From Rhodopirellula bahusiensis (GTDB taxonomy: Bacteria; Planctomycetota; Planctomycetia; Pirellulales; Pirellulaceae), in contig NZ_NIZW01000017.1 of the NCBI RefSeq assembly GCF_002727185.1, positions 1 through 64,000 of the forward strand: 64,000 nucleotides of DNA, given 5' to 3'. The notes under the pieces were generated by a model that had not been told where the DNA came from, did no database searches, and saw only the letters and a list, made by a program, of their open reading frames with translations. Position numbers and translations under genes: made by a program. The stretch's first letter is position 1, and each line of letters opens with the position of its first letter. Of the stretch, positions 7,220 to 15,682 are shown piece by piece.

Positions 7220-8830
7220 ATGTCTGACCAACCGACACCTGATGCCATGACCGACGCCGCGAAGCCCCAAACCTCCGAGCCCTTGGCCACTCGCCAAATC
7301 CGCATCTTCGACACCACGTTGCGAGATGGCGAGCAATCGCCGGGTGCCAGCATGAACTTGGCGGAGAAGCTCGAGGTCGCTTCGGCTCTGGTCGATTTGG
7401 GTGTCGACATCATCGAAGCCGGTTTCCCGATCGCTTCACCAGGTGACTTCGAATCCGTCCGGCAAATCGCCACCACCGTTCGCGGTGCGACGATCTGCGG
7501 GTTGGCTCGTTGTGCTGAAAAGGACATCGATCGAGCATGGGAAGCTTTGAAGACCGCCCCACAAGCTCGTATTCATGTGTTCTTGGCCACCAGTGCCATC
7601 CACCGCGAATTCAAATTGCGGATGACGCCGGACGAGATCGTCGAACGGGCGGTCGCCGGGGTTCGCCGTGCCGCTTCGCACTGCGACGACGTGGAGTTTT
7701 CACCCGAAGACGCTTGCCGGACCGAGCACGATTTCTTGTGCCGCGTGGTCGAAGCCGCGATTGATGCGGGAGCCACCACGATCAACGTGCCCGACACGGT
7801 CGGCTACACGACACCGGGCGAAATCTACGACCGCTTCAAAATGTTGCGGGACCGTGTGCCGAACATGGACAAAGCCGTCTTGAGCACGCACTGCCACGAT
7901 GACTTGGGCATGGCGGTCGCCAATTCCTTGGCCGCGGTCGACGCGGGCGCCGGACAGATCGAGTGTACGATCAACGGCATCGGTGAACGCGCCGGCAACG
8001 CGGCCCTCGAAGAATTGGTGATGGCGATGAAGACCCGCGAGGATTTCTATCACTGCCAAACCAACATCAATTCAAAACGATTGGTTCCCGTCAGTCGCTT
8101 GGTCAGCAAGACAACCGGCATCAATGTGCAACGCAATAAAGCGATCGTCGGTCGCAACGCGTTCGCGCACGAGTCAGGCATTCACCAAGACGGGATGCTG
8201 AAGGAACGCACCACGTATGAAATCATGTCGCCCGAAGAAGTCGGATTCACCAAGACCGATTTGGTCTTGGGCAAACACAGCGGACGCGCGGCGTTGGCTG
8301 ATCGAGCCAAGCAGTTGGGCATGACGTTGACCGGGGAACAATTGCAAGAAGTCTTCGAGGCCTTCAAGGAACTTGCCGACAAGAAGAAAGAGATCTACGA
8401 CGGTGACATCGTCGCGTTGGTCCAACAGAAAATCAGCGAGACGGTGGCTCCGGAATGGACGTTGGTCGATTACGAAGTCACCAGCGGCAAGAACCAAACA
8501 CCAAACGTGCGAGTCACCCTGCGTCGCGACGAGCAAGACTTCACCGAGCAAGTTGCTCAGGGTGATGGACCGATTGATGCTGCGTTTTGGGCGGTTGAAA
8601 AGATCACCGGCATCCAAGTCGTCTGCAAGGACTTTCGAGTTCGCAGTGCGACGCTGGGCCGTGACGCGATCGGCGAAGTCAACTTGGAAGTCGAGCACGA
8701 AGGCAAGACTTATCGCGGGACTGGCGTGAGCACGGACAGTGTCGAGAGCACGATTCTCGCGATGCTGAATGCGATCAACCGGATCGTCGCGGGATCTGAT
8801 TCCGATCCCGGCGAATTGCCTCAGCCCTGA
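7220..8830 (+). CDS. leuA: 2-isopropylmalate synthase
   Basis: The enzyme condenses acetyl-CoA with 2-oxoisovalerate, the first step of leucine synthesis. The 536-residue product has the DRE-TIM signature FDTTLRDGEQSPG near residue 30, the metal-binding STHCHDDLGMAVANS in the barrel, GIGERAGNAALEE, and HESGIHQDG in the linker. The last 120 residues match the regulatory LeuA dimer domain (DGPIDAAFWAVEKITG), so feedback inhibition by leucine is expected. I chose the ATG at 7220 (MSDQP) over an in-frame GTG at 7142 because the longer frame begins in the terminator T tract. The length fits the bacterial family of about 515-560 residues. No other leu genes are adjacent. The 3' flank, 8831-9134, is repeat-derived. 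Confidence 0.97.
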   Translation: MSDQPTPDAMTDAAKPQTSEPLATRQIRIFDTTLRDGEQSPGASMNLAEKLEVASALVDLGVDIIEAGFPIASPGDFESVRQIATTVRGATICGLARCAEKDIDRAWEALKTAPQARIHVFLATSAIHREFKLRMTPDEIVERAVAGVRRAASHCDDVEFSPEDACRTEHDFLCRVVEAAIDAGATTINVPDTVGYTTPGEIYDRFKMLRDRVPNMDKAVLSTHCHDDLGMAVANSLAAVDAGAGQIECTINGIGERAGNAALEELVMAMKTREDFYHCQTNINSKRLVPVSRLVSKTTGINVQRNKAIVGRNAFAHESGIHQDGMLKERTTYEIMSPEEVGFTKTDLVLGKHSGRAALADRAKQLGMTLTGEQLQEVFEAFKELADKKKEIYDGDIVALVQQKISETVAPEWTLVDYEVTSGKNQTPNVRVTLRRDEQDFTEQVAQGDGPIDAAFWAVEKITGIQVVCKDFRVRSATLGRDAIGEVNLEVEHEGKTYRGTGVSTDSVESTILAMLNAINRIVAGSDSDPGELPQP

Positions 8831-8863
8831 TCAAGGACGCCCATCCAACGTCCCACATTCCAT

Positions 8864-9055
8864 GTAGCTCGCTGGGGCTGTCCAGCGAGCCGAGCGCAAC
8901 CGTAGCTCACTGGGGCCCCCCAGTGAGCCGAGCGCACGTTCACCGTAGGGACCACCGTGCTACAGGTTTGGGAGCGTTTGGGATGCGACGCCACTTGGCG
9001 ACTGAGAGCTGGCTACCGGAACAATTGGGGACAAGTGTTCTACTCTGGTTCCGGA
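8864..9055 (-). repeat. Decayed inverted copy of the 280-bp repeat
   Basis: Two adjacent palindromic modules (8864-8900 GTAGCTCGCTGGGG...CCGAGCGCAAC and 8902-8937 GTAGCTCACTGGGG...CCGAGCGCAC) are the reverse complement of the 3' end of the repeat seen at 91-649. They are followed by GGGACCACCGTGCTAC and, at about 9020, GGAACAATTGGGGACAAG, matching the other landmarks in reversed order. Large parts between the landmarks are missing. Nothing else is recognised in 8831-9134. Confidence 0.75.
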
Positions 9056-9134
9056 CGAACGTGCGATAATCTTAGCGGAGCGGCGCAAGCCGCCCGGTGG
9101 GAACCGGAGGGCTCGCGCCCATTCCGCTAATTGC

Positions 9135-10625
9135 TCAGCGATCCAAATTATCGGGTCGTTTCTTCAGCGTCACCTCGACCGTCATCGGCTCGCCATCGCG
9201 GGTCAGTTCGACGTTCAACAATGTTCCCTGCCCAAGATTCGCGATCAGACGCATCAGGTGGCCAACGTCGCTGACTCGCACGCCATCGATTTCCAACAGG
9301 ATGTCGCCGATTTCCAAACCAGCGAGGGCGGCGGGTGAATCCTCGCCCGTCACCCCCGAAATCAATGCTCCGCGAACTCGCAGGTCATCTCCGCGGTGCA
9401 TGGAATCGGGAACTTCTGACAGCAGAACGCCCAGCCATCCGCGTTCGACCTTGCCCGTCGCACGGATTCGATCGTAGATCTGGCGAGTCACATTGCTGGG
9501 GATCGAAAAGCTAACGCCTTGGTATGTGTCGCCCACGATTGCGGTGTTGATGCCGATCAACCGACCACGAGCGTCAACCAACGGGCCGCCGCTGTTGCCT
9601 GGATTGACCGCCACATCGCTTTGCATGAAATCTTGATACCGTGCGCTGGAACCATGTTGAACACCGGCCCGAACGACACGGTGCTTGCCGCTCAAGATGC
9701 CGAACGTGATCGTACGATCCAAACCGAAAGGACTGCCAACCGCCCAAACCGGAGAACCGACGCGCAGTGCATCGCTGTCGCCCCAAGCGATTGGGATCAG
9801 CCCGTCCGCATCAACTTTCAACACCGCCAGATCGGTCGGCATGTCGCTGCCGACCAAGGAAGCGGGCAGGCGACGTCCATCACTGAGAGTCACGCTCATC
9901 GCGACACCATCAGCAATCACGTGCCGATTGGTCAGGATGTAGCCGCCTTCATCGATGACCACGCCACTACCTTGATCCGACAACGTGTAGCTGTCTTCGC
10001 CGAGCAAGCGTTGCAGGTTGCGGTCTTCTTCGGAAACGGATCGTTCCACGTCGATGTGCACGACCGTTGGTCCGACGGCCGACGTCACCATTTCGTAAGC
10101 TCGACTGAGCGAATCCAACGAGACGTTTCGCAAACCTTCGACACCGGTTTCGTTTTCCGCTCGCATCTCACCTCGATGCCAGGCGTAACGAATCTCTTCC
10201 ACAATGTGTGGGACGCTGTAACGAGCAAGCAACAGCATCAACGCCATCGTGGCCAACAAAGTCAGGCTTTGCAGAATCGGATGCGGTTGCGGAGAGACGG
10301 GCTGGCCTCGATCCACGTCAGACGATCGATCCGACACGGGTGGCTTGGAGATCGGTGGCGGGGGACCTTCCGATTTTTCATCCCGGCGCAAATTCGAACT
10401 CGGCGATGGGTTGCTCGTGGATTCGGATCCGTTTGTATCGCCATCGATGGCGTTCGCTGCGTCGTTACTTGTCGAAGCTCCAAACCACTCTGCCTCCATT
10501 CCATCTTTGGCCGCGTTCAGCATGGCTGCTTCGGCGTCTTTGTCGGATGAAAAAACCGAGGGCACAGGGATGGGAGTGATCCCATCGAGCGACATCGGTT
10601 CGTCAGAGGGTTTGTCGGTTCGCAT
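9135..10625 (-). CDS. Membrane-anchored HtrA/DegP-type serine protease with PDZ domain
   Basis: The 496-residue product is a trypsin-like protease of family S1C. The triad is visible: H235 in TNRHVIADG, D265 in PTDLAVLKV and S345 in NPGNSGGPL. A single PDZ domain follows at about 395-485 (GWLGVLL...LAGLEIGDILLEIDG). A membrane segment at about 117-135 follows a 110-residue Pro/Ser/Asp-rich N-terminal region, so the protease part should face the periplasm and degrade or sense misfolded envelope proteins. The start is taken at the ATG at 10625 (MRTDKPSDEP); the frame remains open to 10703 but that extension is Arg/Phe-rich and unlike a family N-terminus. The unusually long cytoplasmic part before the anchor is the main oddity. 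The gene is alone on its strand. Confidence 0.93.
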   Translation of the reverse strand: MRTDKPSDEPMSLDGITPIPVPSVFSSDKDAEAAMLNAAKDGMEAEWFGASTSNDAANAIDGDTNGSESTSNPSPSSNLRRDEKSEGPPPPISKPPVSDRSSDVDRGQPVSPQPHPILQSLTLLATMALMLLLARYSVPHIVEEIRYAWHRGEMRAENETGVEGLRNVSLDSLSRAYEMVTSAVGPTVVHIDVERSVSEEDRNLQRLLGEDSYTLSDQGSGVVIDEGGYILTNRHVIADGVAMSVTLSDGRRLPASLVGSDMPTDLAVLKVDADGLIPIAWGDSDALRVGSPVWAVGSPFGLDRTITFGILSGKHRVVRAGVQHGSSARYQDFMQSDVAVNPGNSGGPLVDARGRLIGINTAIVGDTYQGVSFSIPSNVTRQIYDRIRATGKVERGWLGVLLSEVPDSMHRGDDLRVRGALISGVTGEDSPAALAGLEIGDILLEIDGVRVSDVGHLMRLIANLGQGTLLNVELTRDGEPMTVEVTLKKRPDNLDR

Positions 10626-11192
10626 GGCCACATTTCCAAAAGGAAGACGCCTCCGGCCGAAACCGAAAGCGAGGAAGTGCTGGTCCCCGTGGGAGAGATG
10701 CATTCAGGATGGAGATTGATTGTAGCGACCCGACGATGCGAGACCGTAACAATTTTGGTTCTTCCCCCATTCGCAGAGGGGGACGCCGAAGCAATCCGAG
10801 GCCGATCGCAGCGGTTTTCGCGACTGAAAGGCCACTTTTTGTCCCGGAGCCGGCTGGATCAATCTTTTGGACGGCTTCCCTCCGTTTCGAAACCTAAACT
10901 TGCTGCGCGCGTTCGGTGCGCGGTCAAACAAATTCGTCTCAAAAGACCCGCAAGAATTTGTGCTCGATTCGTGCATCCGTTGTTTTGGTGTTTGCCGGAG
11001 CAACCCTGATGTCCCCAACGCGAAAACACCGACTTGCGGCCTTTGTGGAAAGATTCCACCGCATGGTCTTGTGGAATGTCCGATATCTAGGTGTGTCCCG
11101 GACACCGATTGCCTCCCAGCAAGGTTTGCCCAACGCAAACAAGTGGTTCCACGGACGACCAATTTAAACCAAACCTTCCATGGAGATTCCCT
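10626..11192. other. Divergent intergenic region, no gene recognised
   Basis: This 567-bp gap separates the htrA-like gene (minus strand) from the Cys-rich gene (plus strand). Frames of 62-110 residues exist on both strands, but they overlap each other, are rich in Arg/Pro/Cys and lack ribosome sites. It presumably carries two outward promoters. I see no convincing operator, RNA gene or repeat. Confidence 0.6.
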
Positions 11193-11705
11193 ATGAGCCG
11201 TTTCCTCGTTCCTGCCGTTTTGGCTTTGGCTGTTGTTGCTTGTAACGTTCAAGAAGCAAGTGCTTTCGGACACCTGAAGTCTTTGTTCGGTGGATGTGAC
11301 AGTGGCTGTGACGTCGCTTGCGAACCAACCTGCGGCTGCGAGCCAATCTGCGAACCCGTTTGCGGTTGCGAAGTTGTTGAGCCTTGCTGTGCACCAAAAC
11401 AAGGCCTGCTTCAGCGTTTGTTCGCTAAGAAGCACGGCTGCGACGCTTGCTGCGAGCCAGTTTGTGAGCCTGTCTGCGGATGTGAGCCAGTTTGCGAACC
11501 AGTTTGCGGTTGCGAAGTTGTCGACCCTTGCTGCGACAGCGCACCTTGCTGCGATCGTCCAGTAATGGGCTTGTTCAAGAAGCTGTTCAGCCGCAAGAAC
11601 GCTTGCTGCGACAGCGGATGCGACATCGTTGAGCCAACTTGCGGTTGCGAGTACATCGAGCCTTCTTGCGGCTTCGAAGCACCAGCTTGCGGTTGCGGAC
11701 ACTGA
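11193..11705 (+). CDS. Cys-rich exported repeat protein
   Basis: The 170-residue product starts with a hydrophobic signal (MSRFLVPAVLALAVVAC). VVAC could be a lipobox; cleavage after ASA at about residue 24 is the alternative. The mature part is roughly one fifth cysteine and is built of CEPxCGCE modules (CEPTCGCE, CEPICEPVCGCE, CEPVCGCEVVDPCC) alternating with short GLLQRLFAKK or GLFKKLFSRK segments that occur twice, so the protein looks like an internal duplication. Start choice: GGAGAT lies five bases before the ATG. An intrinsic terminator follows at 11786, so it is a single-gene unit. The family resembles Cys-rich wall or surface proteins predicted in planctomycetes; metal binding or disulphide cross-linking are possible. 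Function unknown. Confidence 0.85.
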   Translation: MSRFLVPAVLALAVVACNVQEASAFGHLKSLFGGCDSGCDVACEPTCGCEPICEPVCGCEVVEPCCAPKQGLLQRLFAKKHGCDACCEPVCEPVCGCEPVCEPVCGCEVVDPCCDSAPCCDRPVMGLFKKLFSRKNACCDSGCDIVEPTCGCEYIEPSCGFEAPACGCGH

Positions 11706-11785
11706 TCCGAAGAAGACAAAACTGAATCAAACGACTTGATCCGTGTACGAAGCCACGGGTTGAGTCGCCCTTGAGATTCCGATTG

Positions 11786-11826
11786 CCCTCGCGTCTGAAA
11801 CTTCGGTTTCAGGTGCGAGGGTTTTT
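11786..11826 (+). terminator. Intrinsic terminator after the Cys-rich gene
   Basis: CCCTCGCGTCTGAAA pairs with TTTCAGGTGCGAGGG (internal mismatches) around CTTCGG and is followed by five T. Confidence 0.88.
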
Positions 11827-11856
11827 CATGCGCGCGTGGCAATCACTTGACGCAGC

Positions 11857-12669
11857 TCAGCATTCCTGACCGGCTGACTGCGATCCGATTTGACACCCTG
11901 GACACCAGTGCATCTTTCGAGACGCGATGGACTCCACCACGATGTTTGCATCGCATCGCGGGCACAATGCTTTTCCGTAAACCCGAAAGCGTTCGTGGTC
12001 CTCAAGATCTTTCAGCGGCTTGCCCGCTTCCTTCGCGGTCACGGTGATGATGCGTCCGTGCTTCAATCCCAACTTCATCATCTTGACCAATGACTTCCAC
12101 AATTCGTTGAACTGAATTTTGGAAAGTTTGGCGCCGGGAAGTCGCGGGTCCAGACCGATTTCGAAAAGCACTTCGGCTCGAAAGATGTTGCCGACGCCGG
12201 CGACGACAGCCTGCTCCAATAGCAGACCGCCGATGGGTTTGCTGCTCTTTGAGATCGCAGCCCAAACCTCCGCCCGGTCACCACCGTCAAGAGGATCGGG
12301 TCCCAGCGAATCAAGAACAGATTGCTGAGTTTCGCGGTCGATCAATCGGCACTGGCTCGGCCCGCGAAGATCGAGCGTGAGCGTCTGACTGACCATTCGC
12401 AATCGGACTTGTCCCACAGGCGGTTCCGGCGGCGATGTTTGCTCGGCGTAACTTCCGTAGCGTCCCAAATGAATGTGAACGATACGGTTGCCTTCGAATT
12501 CATAGAACAGATGCTTGCCCGACGCTCGAACCGATTCGAGCACGTGGCCGCTGACTGCGTTGGCTCCTTCACTGAAGCGACCCTGCGGACTGGAGACTTC
12601 CAATCGTTCGCCCGCATATCGCCGATTGTGCTCTCGAGCCAAGTAGTGAGTTTTGTGTCCTTCAGGCAT
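11857..12669 (-). CDS. nei: Fpg/Nei family DNA glycosylase/AP lyase
   Basis: The 270-residue product begins MPEGH, giving the catalytic Pro2-Glu3 of the Fpg/Nei family, which excises oxidised bases and nicks the abasic site. The helix-two-turn-helix reads AGVGNIFRAEVLFEIGLDP near residue 160, and a C-terminal zinc finger has CPRC and CPGC pairs about 24 residues apart. The N-terminus MPEGHKTHYLAREH is closer to Nei-type (MPEGHTIHRLA) than to Fpg (MPELPEVE), so endonuclease VIII activity on oxidised pyrimidines is the better guess. The ATG at 12669 must be the start because the proline is catalytic; the frame open to 12807 is ignored. Substrate assignment is inference. Confidence 0.88.
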   Translation of the reverse strand: MPEGHKTHYLAREHNRRYAGERLEVSSPQGRFSEGANAVSGHVLESVRASGKHLFYEFEGNRIVHIHLGRYGSYAEQTSPPEPPVGQVRLRMVSQTLTLDLRGPSQCRLIDRETQQSVLDSLGPDPLDGGDRAEVWAAISKSSKPIGGLLLEQAVVAGVGNIFRAEVLFEIGLDPRLPGAKLSKIQFNELWKSLVKMMKLGLKHGRIITVTAKEAGKPLKDLEDHERFRVYGKALCPRCDANIVVESIASRKMHWCPGCQIGSQSAGQEC

Positions 12670-13020
12670 GACAAACCGATGATCCGACGCGGCGTAGCAA
12701 AAGATCTCGTAGTGTAGGCATGAGGCTATACGGATCGACGCAAACGGCCGGCGAGCAATCAATGCTCCGCGATTGGTCGTGAAGATACAGCGAACCAAGA
12801 GCAGCAAGTTGAAGATTCAGCAGCAGAGAACACTTCTCGGCTGTGCCTCTTTCGCGATACGTTTGGGAAGACAACCCAGAGCAGCGGGCCGATACCGACG
12901 CCGATCACCACCTTAGCATCGCCCCACGAAACATGGGCTATGCCGAGGCCCGCGGCCAGCGACTATGGTGCCGGCGCGACACCGGTTGTTGCCCGTTTCA
13001 CCCCCGTTCCAAGATTCTGA
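12670..13020. other. Divergent intergenic region, nothing recognised
   Basis: This 351-bp gap lies between nei (minus) and the MFS gene (plus). A frame on the plus strand from 12843 runs through it, but it continues antiphase through the MFS gene and is a shadow. No hairpin, RNA or repeat was found. Confidence 0.5.
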
Positions 13021-14355
13021 ATGTCCGCGATCGCGAGCCGATTGGCTCCCCGTTTACCGTTTTACTACGGCTACTGGATGCTGCCGCTTGCGATGGCGAT
13101 GCAGGTCGGAACCAGCCCCGGCCAAACATTCGCGGTCAGCGCGTTCACTCCGGCTCTGCTGACATCGCTCGAGCTTTCCGAAAGCCGGTTGGCACTCGCG
13201 TACATGATCGGCACGCTGCTCGCCGCGGTTCCGCTCTCGACCGTCGGTCCGATTTCAGATCGCATCGGTTTGCGTTGGTCTTCCTTGGGAATTGTCACGG
13301 CCCTGGCGGCGACGTGCTGGTACGCTTCGACTGTCCAAGGTTTCGCCACCCTGCTGATCGCGTTTTTCTTGCTCCGATTTTTGGGTCAAGGCTCGCTGAC
13401 TTTGTTGTCAGGCAACACCACATCCATGTGGTTTCGCCGACGAATCGGCAGGGTCTCCGCGATCATCAGCATTGGGACGTCCTTCGCATTCGCGTACGTG
13501 CCGGGCATCTTGGCGGGAGCAATCGAAAACAACGGGTGGCGATCGACCTATCAAACGCTGGCGTGGATCTTGGTCATCGGATTGTTACCCTTGATCGCGT
13601 TGTTCTTTTGCAATCGCCCCGAAGACATCGGACAACGACTGGACGGTTGGTCCGAGTCCGACCTTCGCGAAGACAGCGATTCGGTCGTGACGATCGAACG
13701 GTCTTGGGCATTGAGGGAAGTGATCCGAACGAAGTCGTACTACGTGATCGCGTTGACCAGCGCGACGTGGGCGATGATTGGCACCGGGATCGTCTTTTAT
13801 CTGTTCACGATGTGTGCTGATCGAGGGTTTGATTCCACCACGGCTGCGAACTTGATGAAAACGTTCGGCCTGTCGATGCTGGCGTTCCAATTCGTCGGCA
13901 GCCTGGCCGCCGACCATCTGCGGCTGAACTTGTTGCTGGGTCTCGGAGCCACCATGCTGACGGCCGGATTGGTTGTGTTGGCCCCGGCCGAGTCCGCCTC
14001 GGCCATGCATGCTTACTCGTTTCTATTTGGTGGCGGCCAAGGCGTGTTGATCGCAACAACCGGAGTCGTCTGGGTTCGGTACTACGGCCGCGAACATTTG
14101 GGCAGCATCCGCGGCGCGGTTTGGTGCGCGACCGTCGCGGGCAGCGGATGTGGTCCGCTGATCATGGGAGCGGTGAAAGACATGAGCGGCTCTTACGTGC
14201 CGGCCATCTGGATCTTCACGGCACTGATGTCACCGCTGGCCATCGCCGCATGGTGGATTCGCCCACCAATGCCGGAGGACGATTCAACGGACGGTGATGC
14301 GGAAGACGACGACTCGCCGAACGAACCACGGCTTGCGGCTCAAGCGTCTTTGTAG
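13021..14355 (+). CDS. Major facilitator superfamily transporter
   Basis: The 444-residue product has about twelve hydrophobic segments in two halves separated by a charged loop near residues 200-235 ([21 protein letters not shown]). The MFS loop 2-3 signature is recognisable as [11 protein letters not shown] near 80. The overall pattern ([11 protein letters not shown] start, RPEDIG in the central loop) is like the oxalate/formate-antiporter and monocarboxylate-type MFS groups, so an organic anion is a plausible substrate, but none can be assigned. A hydrophilic Asp/Glu-rich tail ends the protein. Its 3' end overlaps the 3' end of convergent purM by 16 bp. The ATG at 13021 is the first in frame; the ribosome site is weak. 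Confidence 0.88.
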   Translation: MSAIASRLAPRLPFYYGYWMLPLAMAMQVGTSPGQTFAVSAFTPALLTSLELSESRLALAYMIGTLLAAVPLSTVGPISDRIGLRWSSLGIVTALAATCWYASTVQGFATLLIAFFLLRFLGQGSLTLLSGNTTSMWFRRRIGRVSAIISIGTSFAFAYVPGILAGAIENNGWRSTYQTLAWILVIGLLPLIALFFCNRPEDIGQRLDGWSESDLREDSDSVVTIERSWALREVIRTKSYYVIALTSATWAMIGTGIVFYLFTMCADRGFDSTTAANLMKTFGLSMLAFQFVGSLAADHLRLNLLLGLGATMLTAGLVVLAPAESASAMHAYSFLFGGGQGVLIATTGVVWVRYYGREHLGSIRGAVWCATVAGSGCGPLIMGAVKDMSGSYVPAIWIFTALMSPLAIAAWWIRPPMPEDDSTDGDAEDDDSPNEPRLAAQASL

Positions 14356-15419
14356 ACGACTTTCGACGTACCTTCGACAATTCGGCCGATGGGTAAGCAC
14401 TCGATGCCAGCCTTAGCGACTTGGCTGGCGACACTGGCGGCATAGTATTCGTTGACGACGACCGCCATGCCAATGCCCATGTTGAACACGCGTCGCATCT
14501 CGGAGGTTGCCACGTCACCGGTTTGTTGTAACCAACGGAAAATCGGGTTGGGCGTCCAAGCATTCGGATCGATTTCCGCATTCACACCCGGTGGCAAAAT
14601 CCGATCCAAGTTTTCTTCAATGCCGCCGCCGGTAATGTGAGCGATTCCGTGCAGGACTTGTTTGACTCGATAGTGAGCCTGGATCGAACGAATTGCCGAA
14701 ACATAGATCTTCGTCGGACGCAGGCAGACTTGCGCGAGCGTTTCAGGAGTCTTGGTCTCTTCGTTCAATTCGTCAATCACATCGCTCCACTGATGCCCAT
14801 GATCGGCAATGATCTTTCGAACAAGCGAGAACCCATTGCTGTGCAGTCCCGATGCTTGCAGCCCCAGCACAACATCACCGGGGGCGATTAAGTGCCCGTC
14901 GACCAACCGTTTGCGTTCGACGACGCCGACTGCGAACCCGGCCAAGTCATAGTCATCGGTGCCGTACATGTCCGGCATGATGGCGGTTTCGCCGCCTAGC
15001 AGGGCCAAGTCACCGTCGACGCAACCATCGCTGATGCCTTGAACGATGCGTTCCAAACGAGCGGGGTCGTCTCGCCCCATCGCCACGTAATCGAGGAAGA
15101 ACAAAGGTTCCGCGCCGGTACAAATCAAATCATTGACGCACATGGCGACGAGATCGATGCCGACCGTTTCGTGCTGATTCATCGTCTGAGCGATTTTCAG
15201 CTTGGTCCCGACCCCATCGGTGCCGCTGACCAGAACCGGTTCTTCGTAGTTGCGAGCGAACAGTTTGCCGGGGAAATCCAAGCGAAACAGTCCGGCGAAA
15301 CCACCGTCACTGGGCATAACGCGGGGGCTGAACGTGCGGTGCATCAGCCGAGGCAGGCGGCTCATCGATTCAGCGTAGACATCCAGATCGACGCCGGCGT
15401 CTTTGTAGGTCGAAGCCAT
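14340..15419 (-). CDS. purM: Phosphoribosylformylglycinamidine cyclo-ligase
   Basis: PurM (AIR synthetase) closes the imidazole ring in purine synthesis with ATP. The 359-residue product shows the family motifs [12 protein letters not shown] at the start, [13 protein letters not shown] near 60, [23 protein letters not shown] and [11 protein letters not shown], and the late [15 protein letters not shown]. The start is the ATG at 15419 (MASTYKDAG); an upstream in-frame extension to 15518 lacks family similarity. It is a single gene on its strand, ending tail-to-tail inside the MFS gene. The length agrees with the usual 340-360 residues. Confidence 0.96.
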   Translation of the reverse strand: MASTYKDAGVDLDVYAESMSRLPRLMHRTFSPRVMPSDGGFAGLFRLDFPGKLFARNYEEPVLVSGTDGVGTKLKIAQTMNQHETVGIDLVAMCVNDLICTGAEPLFFLDYVAMGRDDPARLERIVQGISDGCVDGDLALLGGETAIMPDMYGTDDYDLAGFAVGVVERKRLVDGHLIAPGDVVLGLQASGLHSNGFSLVRKIIADHGHQWSDVIDELNEETKTPETLAQVCLRPTKIYVSAIRSIQAHYRVKQVLHGIAHITGGGIEENLDRILPPGVNAEIDPNAWTPNPIFRWLQQTGDVATSEMRRVFNMGIGMAVVVNEYYAASVASQVAKAGIECLPIGRIVEGTSKVVYKDA

Positions 15420-15682
15420 GAACGAGAAATTTGACGGGGAGGACGGGCTTGGAAACGCCCAATCATGACCGCCGAACCTCGAAATGACGAGACCGGGCCC
15501 CGAAATGGCGTGCCCCAACCAAATTCTCGCCTGAATTCCGGATTTCTCTGCACGGATTCACCGCCTGCACGTCACTAACAAGGGTGGAGGACATCCGAAT
15601 CGTGTGTCTTCCGAACGAAACCGATTTGTTTTTTGGCTGATATTGCCGTCCCACCAGCCCCGCTTTTTGACCGGACTGTCCG

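Noticed and set aside
10704..11702. Long open frame on the minus strand through the Cys-rich gene and its upstream region
   Set aside because: It is antisense to the Cys-rich gene, whose repetitive Cys/Gly/Glu/Pro codons leave the opposite strand open. It has no start signal or recognisable motif, and the forward gene has a signal peptide, ribosome site and terminator.
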